Positions 43,001-44,415 of a stretch of DNA of 64,000 bases are shown here, one piece after another. Within the stretch, counting starts at the first letter, position 1, and every line of letters begins with the position of its first letter. The DNA is taken from assembly GCA_951640165.1 (NCBI GenBank), contig OX621236.1, positions 31,922,948 to 31,986,947 on the forward strand, read 5' to 3'. This stretch comes from Pseudoips prasinana. Taxonomy: Eukaryota; Arthropoda; Insecta; Lepidoptera; Nolidae. The translations under genes were made by a program, and so were the position numbers. The notes under the pieces are model-generated. The model was not told the DNA's origin, did not search any database, and worked only from the letters and a program-made list of their open reading frames with translations.

Positions 43001-43431
43001 ATTGCCCTGACTCAAAGTTTAAAGCCGTATTAGAGTGCCTTTTGGAATGGATTATTTCCCCAATTGAAAGTGAACCTTATGTTTTTGTGATAAAGTAAAA
43101 AATCTATAAAAGAAATTTGACAGATTGGGGTACATGGATGTGCTGGCGTCTGTACAAAGAATATGGACTACACTAAAAGAACTGACAAGGCTGATACGGT
43201 GCCGCATACGGCTGCAAACTATATTTATCTCGGGTCTAGCATTGTGATCTAGTTTTACGCAGAATAACATCGACTCACTGGTGGCAAGGTAACTGGTATG
43301 CTGTAGTCCTCTTGTTGTGTCGTCTTCTTCTCGAAGGGTCGTACATAATAGATGAACAGCACCAAAGGCACTGACAGCGCTGATACTGCGCCAAACACAG
43401 CCGCGAACAGCAACCACGTCCAGTCAGGCAT
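2227..43431 (-). CDS. PDZD8: PDZD8-like SMP/PDZ protein gene, eight exons, 3' end outside the window
   Basis: Joining 43431-43279, 17675-17493, 10626-10434, 9092-8882, 6177-6012, 4594-4394, 3399-3196 and 2843-2227 keeps one frame for 642 codons plus two bases, and every junction is GT-AG. Order: transmembrane anchor, SMP lipid-binding domain, short C2-like piece, PDZ, linker, C2-like piece. Among SMP proteins this SMP-plus-PDZ order is known for PDZD8, an ER membrane protein that tethers ER to mitochondria and late endosomes and transfers lipids. Signature strings include HTLPNYKIR at the SMP end and YKPFFP just after it. Human PDZD8 is about 1,150 residues, so the C1 domain, coiled coil and stop lie left of base 1. 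TEX2 and E-Syt also have SMP domains but lack a PDZ. Confidence 0.93.
2844..3195 (-). other. PDZD8 intron 7, 352 bp
   Basis: GT-AG intron between the linker exon and the low-complexity/C2-like exon. I see no repeat or RNA gene in it. Confidence 0.7.
3196..3399 (-). CDS. PDZD8: PDZD8 exon 7: end of PDZ and basic linker
   Basis: The exon encodes 68 residues. [19 protein letters not shown] supplies the last PDZ helix and strand. Then comes a basic, glycine- and serine-bearing linker that includes [18 protein letters not shown]. The acceptor is AATATCCTTCAG before 3399 and the donor is AGT|GTAAGT after 3196. Both ends are in phase 0. The linker has low similarity to vertebrate PDZD8, which is normal for this part of the family. 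Confidence 0.85.
3708..3803 (+). repeat. Fragment of the GCAGTGGTTA...GGCGGTCACC dispersed repeat
   Basis: It contains GCAGTGGTT, CCCTAGTGTC, GCTCAGAAATTGAACCACTT and TGGCGGTCACC. These recur in 35375-35540, 36655-36850, 37425-37650 and 40292-40430. The family is unnamed here; no coding capacity is evident. It lies in intron 6. Confidence 0.6.
4048..4090. repeat. Perfect 16-bp inverted repeat with an 11-base loop
   Basis: AAAAAGATAAAAGTCT at 4048-4063 is the exact reverse complement of 4075-4090. It lies in intron 6 and would fold in either strand's RNA. The left arm is purine-rich. It is probably a remnant MITE end or a chance structure; no gene is tied to it. Confidence 0.55.
4186..4327. 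mobile_element. MITE of the GTACAGACGCCAGC family (copy a)
   Basis: This is a 142-bp palindromic element. It starts GTACAGACGCCAGCACATC and ends with GATGTGCTGGCGTCTG plus CGTCTGTAC. The arms enclose a conserved core, GAACCTTATGCTTTTGTGAT. Further copies are at 9989, 38354 and 43055. It has no ORF, so it is non-autonomous. It sits inside PDZD8 intron 6. Confidence 0.8.
4394..4594 (-). CDS. PDZD8: PDZD8 exon 6: main part of the PDZ domain
   Basis: The exon encodes 67 residues from [10 protein letters not shown] to [10 protein letters not shown]. It shows the PDZ pattern: a carboxylate-binding loop region PLGLVCC, a strand AVLVDTVVP, the helix [17 protein letters not shown] and the D-N turn. 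The acceptor is GATTTTACAG before 4594 and the donor is CAG|GTATAT after 4394. Both ends are in phase 0. The domain is completed by the first residues of exon 7. PDZ domains usually bind C-terminal peptides of partner proteins; the partner here is unknown. Confidence 0.9.
4595..6011 (-). other. PDZD8 intron 5, mostly unidentified
   Basis: A dispersed repeat occupies 5166-5405. The rest is AT-rich. A stop-free stretch of about 65 codons on the minus strand near 5520-5710 matched nothing I recognise. Confidence 0.5.
5166..5405 (-). repeat. Dispersed repeat shared with 43600-43860 and 57425-57720
   Basis: It contains CGTAGACTTTAAAAAAGCGC, AATAGTCAGAACATG and TATAGTTGTATACATTATTA. The same blocks occur at 43600-43860 in the same orientation and at 57425-57720 inverted. 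At the last copy the sequence runs into GTGAATAAAAGTC and a T-rich tail, so it is probably the 3' UTR of a retroelement, read here on the minus strand. Confidence 0.65.
6012..6177 (-). CDS. PDZD8: PDZD8 exon 5: post-SMP C2-like segment
   Basis: One base completes the Arg of exon 4, then 55 codons begin [11 protein letters not shown] and include [15 protein letters not shown]. In the human protein the matching stretch reads FKPFFP and GRLKVTLLECSRLL. This is the first half of a C2-like fold that, in published models of PDZD8, is interrupted by the PDZ domain. The acceptor is TTTTCCACAG before 6177 and the donor is TGG|GTGAGA after 6012, ending in phase 0. The exon is too short for simple ORF lists and was found by splice phase and homology. 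A LINE fragment begins about 45 bases upstream of the acceptor. Confidence 0.88.
6222..7722 (+). mobile_element. 5'-truncated non-LTR retrotransposon (LINE), broken RT
   Basis: Three frames carry one reverse transcriptase. 6226-6465 has [14 protein letters not shown] and [13 protein letters not shown]. 6483-7030 has [20 protein letters not shown] and the catalytic FADDTSL. 7025-7465 has a C-terminal region ending [10 protein letters not shown]. Frameshifts near 6455 and 7020 disable it. The endonuclease and ORF1 are missing. The 3' UTR ends near 7720 with AATAAATATTTCTGATTTCTGAT. It is inserted in PDZD8 intron 4 on the opposite strand. The motifs fit the Jockey/CR1 group; clade is not certain. 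Confidence 0.88.
7723..7828 (-). mobile_element. tRNA-derived SINE, 3' half (interrupted)
   Basis: ATATCCTGGGACATTATTG and CCCAAACTAAGCAGAGCTTG match the SINE at 34169-34395 in the same order. The match stops after ATACATACTTATTTAGATAA and resumes near 8305. The gap holds a LINE 3' fragment. Confidence 0.7.
7865..8178 (+). mobile_element. LINE 3' fragment with poly(A), nested in a SINE
   Basis: The ORF end at 7915-8109 ([20 protein letters not shown] and [11 protein letters not shown]) is clearly related to the C-terminus at 7260-7445 ([20 protein letters not shown]). It is followed by GAAATAAATATTTAAAAAAA. It is a short, 5'-truncated copy from a related family, lying between two halves of one SINE. 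Confidence 0.75.
8305..8403 (-). mobile_element. tRNA-derived SINE, 5' head with B box
   Basis: GTGGGAATCGAACCCACGAC, read on the minus strand, gives GGTTCGATTCCCAC, a pol III B box. It is preceded by AAACAGTTCATGCACAC as in the SINE at 34169-34395. Together with 7723-7828 it makes one SINE. It is a relic head, not a functional tRNA gene. Confidence 0.7.
8614..8742 (-). pseudogene. Decayed tandem copy of PDZD8 exon 4 (copy A)
   Basis: Bases 8633-8680, read on the minus strand, translate as [15 protein letters not shown] and then a stop. The intact exon at the same place has [15 protein letters not shown]. The match continues on both sides at the DNA level: toward the donor (TATAATTTGACA versus TATAATTTGGCA) and upstream to about 8738. 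There are gaps of roughly 15 bases and no usable donor. This is a duplicated exon that has lost function, since the stop and indels rule out a working alternative exon. Confidence 0.72.
8743..8874 (-). pseudogene. Decayed tandem copy of PDZD8 exon 4 (copy B)
   Basis: Bases 8752-8793 on the minus strand read AVA, a stop, then [10 protein letters not shown], against [14 protein letters not shown] in the intact exon. The donor GTGAGT has become GGAGTT. The middle of the exon is missing. The sequence near 8830-8870 resembles the intron bases just upstream of the true exon's acceptor, so the copied unit included flanking intron. It lies between copy A and the intact exon at a spacing of about 128 bases. 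Confidence 0.68.
8882..9092 (-). CDS. PDZD8: PDZD8 exon 4: C-terminal part of the SMP domain
   Basis: The exon encodes about 70 residues, including [20 protein letters not shown] and ending [16 protein letters not shown]. The TPYTHW and HTLPNYKIR strings are near-identical to vertebrate PDZD8 at the end of its SMP domain, which makes this the most diagnostic exon. The acceptor is ATGCTTTTCAG before 9092. The donor is CG|GTGAGT after 8882, leaving two bases that exon 5 completes as CGT (Arg). Two decayed copies of this exon lie immediately beyond its donor. Confidence 0.93.
9989..10351. mobile_element. MITE copy b with a 220-bp extension
   Basis: 9989-10131 is the GTACAGAC hairpin element. 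10132-10351 adds a block (TGTGGAGAG, CTTTCCGGTGAAA, GACCTACACGAGCTGAAGTA, CCGCCTACACGCGACCC) shared almost base for base with 38489-38708. The shared unit is therefore about 355 bp, larger than the hairpin alone. It lies in intron 3, ending 83 bases from exon 3. Confidence 0.75.
10434..10626 (-). CDS. PDZD8: PDZD8 exon 3: middle of the SMP domain
   Basis: The exon encodes 64 residues plus one base. It starts [19 protein letters not shown] and contains [20 protein letters not shown]. This matches the SMP beta-sheet region of PDZD8, where FIKTIRL and EVEYNGGFHLAIDVDLVFGK stand. The acceptor is TTGTTCATCAG before 10626. Two overlapping donors exist, G|GTAGGT and AG|GTATGT four bases later. The first leaves one base that completes a valine codon with exon 4 and keeps the frame, so I chose it. 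A MITE-bearing repeat (9989-10351) sits close downstream. Confidence 0.9.
10627..11487 (-). other. PDZD8 intron 2, first part, nothing identified
   Basis: AT-rich sequence. Around 11130 a CAGGGTGTGCGTTATTTAAG string recalls the CAGGGTGTTTAC boxes at 1640 and 61436. No gene or complete element is seen. Confidence 0.5.
11488..12399 (-). mobile_element. Mariner/IS630-type DNA element, internally deleted (copy 1)
   Basis: The element is flanked by TA. Its ends are inverted: CAGTCCCGCAAACTTTTCTG at the left and CTGTACAAACTTATCTGGCC when the right end is read inward. On the minus strand a start [17 protein letters not shown] region ends ...ECVAAATG at a GT donor. Further on, residues such as [20 protein letters not shown] (11704-11910) form the acidic C-terminal tail usual for DDE_3-type transposases. 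The catalytic centre is missing. A matching inverted copy is at 41001-41943. Confidence 0.72.
12664..13267 (+). repeat. GGGTTCCGTAGCC lepidopteran repeat (copy 1)
   Basis: It begins TTTTTAGGGTTCCGTAGCC, contains the TCTGTCTGTCTGTCCGTCCG run and CATACATGTGGGGTA, and ends GAGTCCGACTCGCACTTGGC plus CGGTTTTT. Copies at 21006-21591 (minus) and 52893-53440 (plus) share the whole layout. It is a common dispersed family in moths and butterflies without an evident ORF. Confidence 0.8.
13850..14094 (-). mobile_element. tRNA-derived SINE (family A)
   Basis: On the minus strand it starts GACGGTCACCGTAGCCTAGT and has the B box GGTTCGAATCCCGG. The body includes GTTTCTGAGTCATGGATG. It is the reverse complement of 33201-33455 over nearly full length. 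Pol III A and B boxes show its tRNA origin. Confidence 0.85.
14305..14345 (-). repeat. Short relic of a LINE ORF2 C-terminus
   Basis: GGGAAACGAGCCCAGAAGGC on the plus strand matches 57820-57845 and encodes a SLLGSFP-like piece on the minus strand. This is the usual last motif of a lepidopteran LINE ORF2. It is too short to classify further. Confidence 0.4.
14605..14780 (+). mobile_element. Lep1-like non-autonomous Helitron
   Basis: It starts TACTAATATTATGAAGGC and carries TGGAGTTAGCTGACACCCTG and ACATAGGCTATAATTTATAA. It ends CCGCGGGACACAGCTAG. The same order is seen in copies at 20657, 38796 and 40075. It has no ORF. Confidence 0.72.
15060..15093. repeat. Perfect 14-bp hairpin
   Basis: ATAAATTACAACAC is followed by five bases and its exact reverse complement. 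It sits just before a Helitron-like relic (15135-15308). No gene is attached. Confidence 0.45.
15135..15308 (-). mobile_element. Degenerate Lep1-like Helitron
   Basis: On the plus strand GTACCCCGTGATTTTACCCG, TACAGCCTATATGTTATTCG and GAGTAACAAATATCCATACG are the reverse complement of the family seen at 38796-38996. The CTAG end is lost. The open frame across it is incidental. Confidence 0.55.
15952..16073. mobile_element. Palindromic MITE with 44-bp arms
   Basis: Arm 15952-15995 (ACACATGGCTCCATATCAAG...) and arm 16030-16073 are imperfect reverse complements over about 44 bases, separated by 34 bases. The terminal bases differ from the GTACAGACG family, although both share ACATCAAGCTA. It is a non-autonomous hairpin element in intron 2. 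Confidence 0.7.
16265..16440 (+). repeat. RTE-like LINE 3' fragment (TTTGTCCAGCAG...GGCTGAT)
   Basis: It contains GGAAACCGCTGGATGCGGCT, GGCCTTTGTCCAGCAGTG and TTTCGGCTGATATG. Related pieces occur at 24725-24832 and 62770-62985 on the plus strand and at 20340-20405, 31490-31710 and 35607-35790 on the minus strand. The 62.9-kb copy runs into a GATGATGATGATG tail, a 3' end like that of RTE elements. Confidence 0.65.
16465..16519. repeat. Perfect 22-bp hairpin, 11-base loop
   Basis: TCCAGTAGTGGCTAAAATAG (plus CA) at 16465-16486 is exactly repeated inverted at 16498-16519. It follows directly on the RTE-like fragment, within a region (16080-16930) rich in CTACG and TACTACxxAG words such as TTTTGCTACGCCGTAG. 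The perfect arms suggest a young or selected structure. Confidence 0.65.
17020..17454 (+). mobile_element. Full-length Lep1-like Helitron, 435 bp
   Basis: It begins TTACTAATATTATAAATGTG and ends AGTCGCGGGCACAGCTAG. Inside are CTGAATGTCGCGCATTCACG and two near-repeats of GGGGATGAAA.TTTGT. It is longer than the other copies of the type (about 170-200 bp). It lies in intron 2 with its end 38 bases from the exon 2 donor. Confidence 0.7.
17493..17675 (-). CDS. PDZD8: PDZD8 exon 2: start of the SMP domain
   Basis: The exon encodes 61 residues from EILNELTRG to KIFESLT. The stretch [10 protein letters not shown]...[16 protein letters not shown]...GKIFESL matches the first helices of the PDZD8 SMP domain. 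That part of the family has a conserved aromatic helix, then a W/R-rich helix, then GRLLEGLSL. The acceptor is CTCTTTTACAG before 17675 and the donor is ACG|GTGAGA after 17493. Both ends are in phase 0. A Helitron-like repeat ends in the downstream intron at 17454, only 38 bases from the donor. Confidence 0.9.
18852..19045 (+). mobile_element. tRNA-derived SINE (family D)
   Basis: GACTGCCTAGTTGTTCTAGC followed by GTGTTCAAATCCGTG gives A- and B-box-like motifs. The body (AGTGCTCCTGTGTTTGCGCA, CACACTTCTGCACTATAAT) is the reverse complement of 47020-47347. It is a pol III retroelement relic. Confidence 0.7.
20340..20405 (-). repeat. RTE-like LINE 3' fragment
   Basis: ATTATCATCATCATATCAGC, CGAAGGCTGTTGGACAAAGG and CCCAAAGATCTCCACAATTG match the antisense of the tail seen at 62770-62985. 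Only about 65 bp is recognisable. Confidence 0.55.
20657..20832 (-). mobile_element. Lep1-like non-autonomous Helitron
   Basis: On the plus strand it reads CTAGCTGTGCCCCGCGGTTT through AGCCTATGTGTTAATCCAGA to a decayed TATAATGTTAGT end. This is the reverse complement of the 14605-14780 family. The GCGGG hairpin end is intact. Confidence 0.72.
21006..21591 (-). repeat. GGGTTCCGTAGCC lepidopteran repeat (copy 2)
   Basis: It is the inverted copy of 12664-13267: AAAAAACCGGCCAAG at the left and TTGGCTACGGAACCC near the right end. Inside is an uninterrupted run of 13-14 G residues at about 21217-21230, and the CAGACAGACAGACAGACA run. The 87-codon open frame across it is incidental. Confidence 0.8.
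22730..23117 (+). mobile_element. LINE 3' UTR with (TTA)n tail
   Basis: CTGCGGGAGGGCACTGGTGA and GTGTGTACTTTGTGAGAGAG lead to GAATAAATGACTTATTATTA and a TTA microsatellite tail. This is the usual 3' end of Jockey/CR1-group LINEs, as also seen at 51960-51987. No coding part remains. Confidence 0.55.
23429..23757 (+). mobile_element. Two adjacent Lep1-like Helitrons
   Basis: The first starts TTACTAATATTATAAACACG (23429) and ends CAACCGCTAG (23637). The second starts CTACTAAAATTATAAATGCG (23650) and ends GCGGGGCATAGCTAG (23757). A GGAT tetranucleotide run lies at 23465-23480. Tandem arrangement is common for Helitrons. Confidence 0.6.
24725..24832 (+). repeat. RTE-like LINE 3' fragment
   Basis: GTGCGGGTCGCGGGAAGCCG, CTGGATGCGGGCAGCGCAGG and TTTGTCCAGGAGTGGACG match the family at 16265-16440. 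The 79-codon minus-strand frame across it ([20 protein letters not shown]) is the antisense of this repeat, not a gene. Confidence 0.6.
25315..26199 (+). pseudogene. LINE ORF1 (zinc-finger, coiled coil, RNA-binding), one stop
   Basis: ATG at 25315 opens [13 protein letters not shown]...CSSCKAM, a Cys-x2-Cys pair repeated once, followed by an in-frame TAA at 25426. The same frame then runs to 26199. It has a coiled coil ([20 protein letters not shown], then heptads to about 25690). After that comes an L1/CR1-type ORF1 domain with [10 protein letters not shown] and [17 protein letters not shown]. The protein would bind the element's RNA. Only the single stop breaks it, so decay of this ORF is modest. 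Confidence 0.8.
26638..29526 (+). pseudogene. LINE ORF2 (endonuclease and reverse transcriptase), broken
   Basis: The endonuclease spans 26638-27090 and continues in the next frame: [32 protein letters not shown]. The RT spans about 27990-28760: [56 protein letters not shown]. The C-terminal part is 28777-29526. Frameshifts lie near 27085, 27765 and 27975. A stop at 28247 sits where Q precedes SGFRKG. The catalytic YADD is damaged near 28634. The element cannot transpose unaided. Motifs fit the CR1/Jockey group. Confidence 0.85.
29965..30160 (-). mobile_element. tRNA-derived SINE (family C)
   Basis: CGCGGGGTACTTCACAAACA, TATAATAGACGGACACAAAT, CCAACTATTTATGGGTCACA and GCCACTGCGCCACACGTGC are the reverse complement of 44030-44190 plus a tRNA head. 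The GAGTCAAATCCGCG box is a decayed B box. Confidence 0.65.
30755..31023 (+). mobile_element. Helitron-like element of a second family
   Basis: It starts TCTATATATATAAAAATCAA and ends with a GC-rich stem and ACGTACCGGGCCGCTAG. The TC...CTAG ends and the 3' hairpin fit non-autonomous Helitrons. Internal words CAACAACGCCTTTACCGATT and ATGGAAGTCCATGGAAGGTT differ from the Lep1-like set. It has no ORF. Confidence 0.65.
31490..31910 (-). repeat. RTE-like LINE fragment (longest copy)
   Basis: AAATGCTGGACAAAGGCCTC starts the block and CCCCGCCCACTGCCACTTCA lies in the middle. ATTGCTCTTTCGGTAACGTC and GCTCTTTCGGTAACCTCGGG form an imperfect internal repeat near 31770 and 31855. The 107-codon plus-strand frame over this block is antisense to the element and not a gene. 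Confidence 0.6.
32708..32845. repeat. Nested inverted repeat (AACAGACGATAAA ends)
   Basis: AACAGACGATAAA near 32711 is inverted as TTTATCGTCTGTT near 32811. Inside, AACTCTGACACTTGG is inverted as CTAGTGCCAGAGTT. The inner piece belongs to the repeat at 35375. It looks like a small foldback element carrying that repeat. Confidence 0.55.
33201..33455 (+). mobile_element. tRNA-derived SINE (family A), near full length
   Basis: The A box lies in CCGTAGCCTAGTTGGTAG and the B box in GGGTTCGAATCCCGG. It is followed by the SINE body and a short ATTATTATTATA tail. The tRNA-like head is well kept. It is the inverted partner of 13850-14094. Confidence 0.87.
33570..33920 (+). repeat. Dispersed element with one diverged copy of the 87-bp unit
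   Basis: ATACGCAATGCAAAGCGTGA starts and GATGCGAAGCGTAAATATAA ends the element. Between them are a tRNA-like stretch (CACTCTCTTTCAATCCGTGG) and GGCTTTGTTTTCTAGAAACG, AGCCGACTGATG, GATCATATCGAATCG and ACACCTTCCAAACCAT. The same order, with the latter block repeated 17 times, makes up 44416-46151. Confidence 0.7.
33925..34071 (+). mobile_element. Retroelement tail ending in a long poly(A)
   Basis: TTCTTAATAAATAAAA runs into about 28 A residues at 34044-34071. A polyadenylation-like AATAAA sits directly before it. The upstream sequence has no ORF I recognise, so it may be a short LINE end or processed transcript. The long pure A-run suggests a recent insertion. Confidence 0.5.
34169..34395 (-). 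mobile_element. tRNA-derived SINE (family B)
   Basis: TATCCTGGGACATTATTCAC, CTGATCCCAAACTAAGCGGA, TACATACTTATATAGATAAC, AAACAGTTCATGCACACACA and the B box (GGTGGGAATCGAACTCACG on the plus strand). It shares its 3' body with family A, so the two families are related. Confidence 0.8.
35375..35605 (+). repeat. GCAGTGGTTA dispersed repeat with flanking 95-bp unit
   Basis: GGGCAGTGGTTAACCTAGTG, GGCCTCTGACATGGCTTAAC, GACTGTTGTCTAATGATTAC and GAAGCACGGAGAC identify the family. Bases 35512-35606 recur, about 85% alike by eye, at 35785-35879 on the far side of an RTE-like fragment. Confidence 0.65.
35607..35785 (-). repeat. RTE-like LINE fragment between 95-bp direct repeats
   Basis: CATCGTCTCAGCCGAAAGAC, GCCCACTGCTGGACAAAGGC and GGGGCCTGCCCACGCTGCGT are the family words. 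The overlapping 68- and 69-codon frames here are shadows of the repeat. Confidence 0.65.
36655..36850 (-). repeat. GCAGTGGTTA dispersed repeat, inverted copy
   Basis: ATGGGTGAACACCAAAGTGG, TTAAGCCATGTCAGACGCCT, CTCTGACACTAGGGTCACCA and CTGCCCATATGATACGTAGG are the reverse complement of 35375-35500. The open frame across it (69 codons) is incidental. Confidence 0.7.
37348..37660 (-). repeat. tRNA-like head plus GCAGTGGTTA repeat, inverted copy
   Basis: 37348-37395 reads CCACCGTAACTCAATTGGTA like a SINE head, also seen at 46903-46990. 37425-37650 is the GCAGTGGTTA family on the minus strand, with GATGGGTGACCGCCAAAGTG and GCCATGTCAGAGGCCTAATG. The 85-codon open frame is a repeat shadow. Confidence 0.65.
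38354..38708. mobile_element. MITE copy c with the 220-bp extension
   Basis: 38354-38488 has perfect-looking ends (GTACAGACGCCAGCACATC and its inverse). 38489-38708 repeats the block found after copy b at 10132-10351, ending GAAAAGAATTTAAATTATAA in both. This is the best-preserved copy. Confidence 0.8.
38796..38996 (+). mobile_element. Lep1-like non-autonomous Helitron
   Basis: It begins TAACTAATATTATAAATGCG, contains AACTACTGAACGGATTTGAA and TACAGATGGTCTAGACCCTG, and ends ACCGCGGGGCATAGCTAG. It follows the MITE by less than 100 bases. Confidence 0.75.
39540..39660. repeat. Fragment of a DNA-element end with a 21-bp palindrome
   Basis: 39596-39616 is a perfect palindrome around one central G (ACGGACCCCT and its inverse). 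It is followed by GGAACCCACTTTAAGAAACC, a phrase I associate with hAT-type dispersed repeats. No ORF supports a transposase. Confidence 0.4.
40075..40240 (+). mobile_element. Lep1-like Helitron, decayed end
   Basis: It starts CACTAATATTATAAAGGCGA, contains GGAGTTAGCTGACACCCTGG and ends CGGGGCACAGCTGGTTA, so CTAG has become CTGG. It is close to the 14605-14780 copy. Confidence 0.68.
40292..40430 (+). repeat. GCAGTGGTTA dispersed repeat, short copy
   Basis: GGCAGTGGTTACTATAGTGT, CCGACTGTTGTCTTATGACT and AGAAGCACGGAGACACTGTG. The middle is shortened relative to 35375. Confidence 0.6.
41001..41943 (+). mobile_element. Mariner/IS630-type DNA element, internally deleted (copy 2)
   Basis: The inverted ends are TCCACAAACTTATCTGGCCC and, read inward from the right, TCCCGCAAACTTATCTGGCC. 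Plus-strand coding remains are [20 protein letters not shown] at 41150 and [20 protein letters not shown] followed by an acidic tail at 41565-41760. The N-terminal part resembles a helix-turn-helix start and the C-terminal part a DDE_3 tail; the catalytic domain between is absent. It is the inverted counterpart of 11488-12399 and lacks the same part. Confidence 0.72.
42410..42620 (-). mobile_element. Lep1-like Helitron, partial
   Basis: On the plus strand CTTGCTGTGCCCCGTGGTGT, TACCCGCGTTAAGCTTTATA and AGCCTATATGTTGACCCAAC. The 5' part is diverged, with ACATACAGACACACAGACAA near 42585. The start is not clear. Confidence 0.55.
43055..43155. mobile_element. MITE of the GTACAGACGCCAGC family (copy e), one arm lost
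   Basis: The CCCCAATTGAAAGTGAACCT core, TGACAGATTGGGGTA and the right end ATGTGCTGGCGTCTGTAC are kept. The left terminal repeat is missing. Its right end abuts the decayed exon 1 copy exactly at GTAC. Confidence 0.72.
43152..43230 (-). pseudogene. Decayed copy of PDZD8 exon 1
   Basis: Minus-strand reading from about 43219 gives [16 protein letters not shown], a stop, then SIFFV. The intact exon has [25 protein letters not shown] identity is roughly 65% over 70 bases by eye. No ATG is kept and the continuation is cut by the MITE. It lies 50-130 bases beyond the donor of the real exon. Confidence 0.68.
43279..43431 (-). CDS. PDZD8: PDZD8 exon 1: N-terminal membrane anchor
   Basis: This exon encodes 51 residues starting [20 protein letters not shown]. 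Residues 7-31 form one hydrophobic span followed by RPFEKK, the pattern of an N-terminal ER signal anchor as in PDZD8. The ATG complement is at 43431-43429. The exon ends in codon phase 0 at CCA followed by GTGAGT, and its last residues TLPP join directly to EILNEL of exon 2, as expected from the family. A decayed copy of this exon lies just beyond its donor at about 43152-43230. The next exon is 25.6 kb away. Confidence 0.88.
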
Positions 43432-43460
43432 TTTGACGTAGTGTTTTTAACTGTGGACAA
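43432..43460 (-). promoter_or_regulatory. PDZD8: Likely 5' UTR and splice acceptor before the start codon
   Basis: Read on the minus strand, TTTTTGTCCACAG ends at 43451. It is followed by 19 bases (43450-43432) and then the ATG. This is a good acceptor with a pyrimidine-rich tract, so the first coding exon may start at 43450 and be preceded by a noncoding 5' exon further right. That exon and the promoter were not located. If the acceptor is not used, transcription simply starts upstream. Confidence 0.45.
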
Positions 43461-43599
43461 AAATATTATATGTAAGAAAGGGAAGAGAAACAAGAAATAT
43501 ATCTTTAATAATATCTTTTATCTCATTGACGATCAAGGAAAATCGAAGATATATTTTTGTAACATGGATAAAACAAGATCATCATTTTAAATTAAATAA

Positions 43600-43865
43600 A
43601 CATAAATAAAAAGGTTTTTACTAACGTAGACTTTAAAAATGCGCTTCTAAATAGTCAGAACATAATTGTAGTAATATAGTTGTAGTAATATAGTTGTATA
43701 CATTATTATTTCTAGTAACATAGATATTTAGGTACGCATTCTATTGATTGTATGAAAACATTTATAAAATGTATTTTATAATAGCAATGATATTTAGCTA
43801 GCTCGTATCAAGTTATTGTCAAGAGATTATGATAAAGTTTAATTATCTAGTTAATAATTAATTGA
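43600..43865 (-). repeat. Dispersed repeat, second copy of the 5166-5405 family
   Basis: CGTAGACTTTAAAAATGCGC, ATTATTTCTAGTAACATAGA, TAGCAATGATATTTAGCTAG and TTATTGTCAAGAGATTATGA. TAGTTGTAGTAATA is duplicated inside. It lies just upstream of the PDZD8 exon 1 region. Confidence 0.65.
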
Positions 43866-44029
43866 AAATAACCTCACATATCTTGCCATACAAATAGTTG
43901 AAGTAATATTTGGTCTCATCCATATTATGATAATTTAAGTCAAACGCATGGTAGCGGTACGCATATGTCAAATATAATGGCAGTTTATTTTGATGAGTTC
44001 ACGTCAGTTAGTTAAAATCAGACAGAATA

Positions 44030-44190
44030 TTAGGAAATATAGGGGTTCGAGTCCCGCGCCGTACATCTATTTGTGTGACCCATAAATAGTTGTTCTGAGA
44101 CTGGATGTAATTTGTGTCCGTCTATGATATGTTTGTAAAGTAGTGACACAGGAGTGAATTACCTAAAGCGGGCGTTATCTTAAAAAAAAA
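44030..44190 (+). mobile_element. tRNA-derived SINE (family C)
   Basis: GGGGTTCGAGTCCCGCGCCG is a good pol III B box. CTATTTGTGTGACCCATAAA, TAGTTGTTCTGAGACTGGAT and ACAGGAGTGAATTACC follow. The A box part is not recognisable. Confidence 0.68.
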
Positions 44191-44415
44191 CATTGTATTG
44201 AAACATGATTACTGATTCTAAAGCAAAGAAAATACGTTATTATGATGTATGTTTCCGTAGTCTCTTGGACATGTCAAAGCCCTAATTGAAATAACTGCTC
44301 ATAAAGAAGAGAAGATGGAAACCAAAATGATCTGTCAAATGTTATGGCATACAGATACATTAATGATTTACATCAATTTGTATAACTTTAGAATATAAAA
44401 TGTTAGTTGTATAAT

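Larger units (their letters stand above)
17676..43278 (-). other. PDZD8 intron 1, 25.6 kb
   Basis: This is the space between the anchor exon and the SMP start. It holds the repeats listed separately. 17700-18840, 19500-20340, 21600-22700, 24840-25300 and 32050-32700 are AT-rich stretches in which I see no gene or clear element. A 5'-regulatory role is possible for so large a first intron but nothing specific is visible. Confidence 0.7.

Noticed and set aside
43052..43493. 121- and 72-codon minus-strand ORFs across exon 1
   Set aside because: They use the two wrong frames of the exon. The correct frame starts at 43431 and is short because it splices at 43279.
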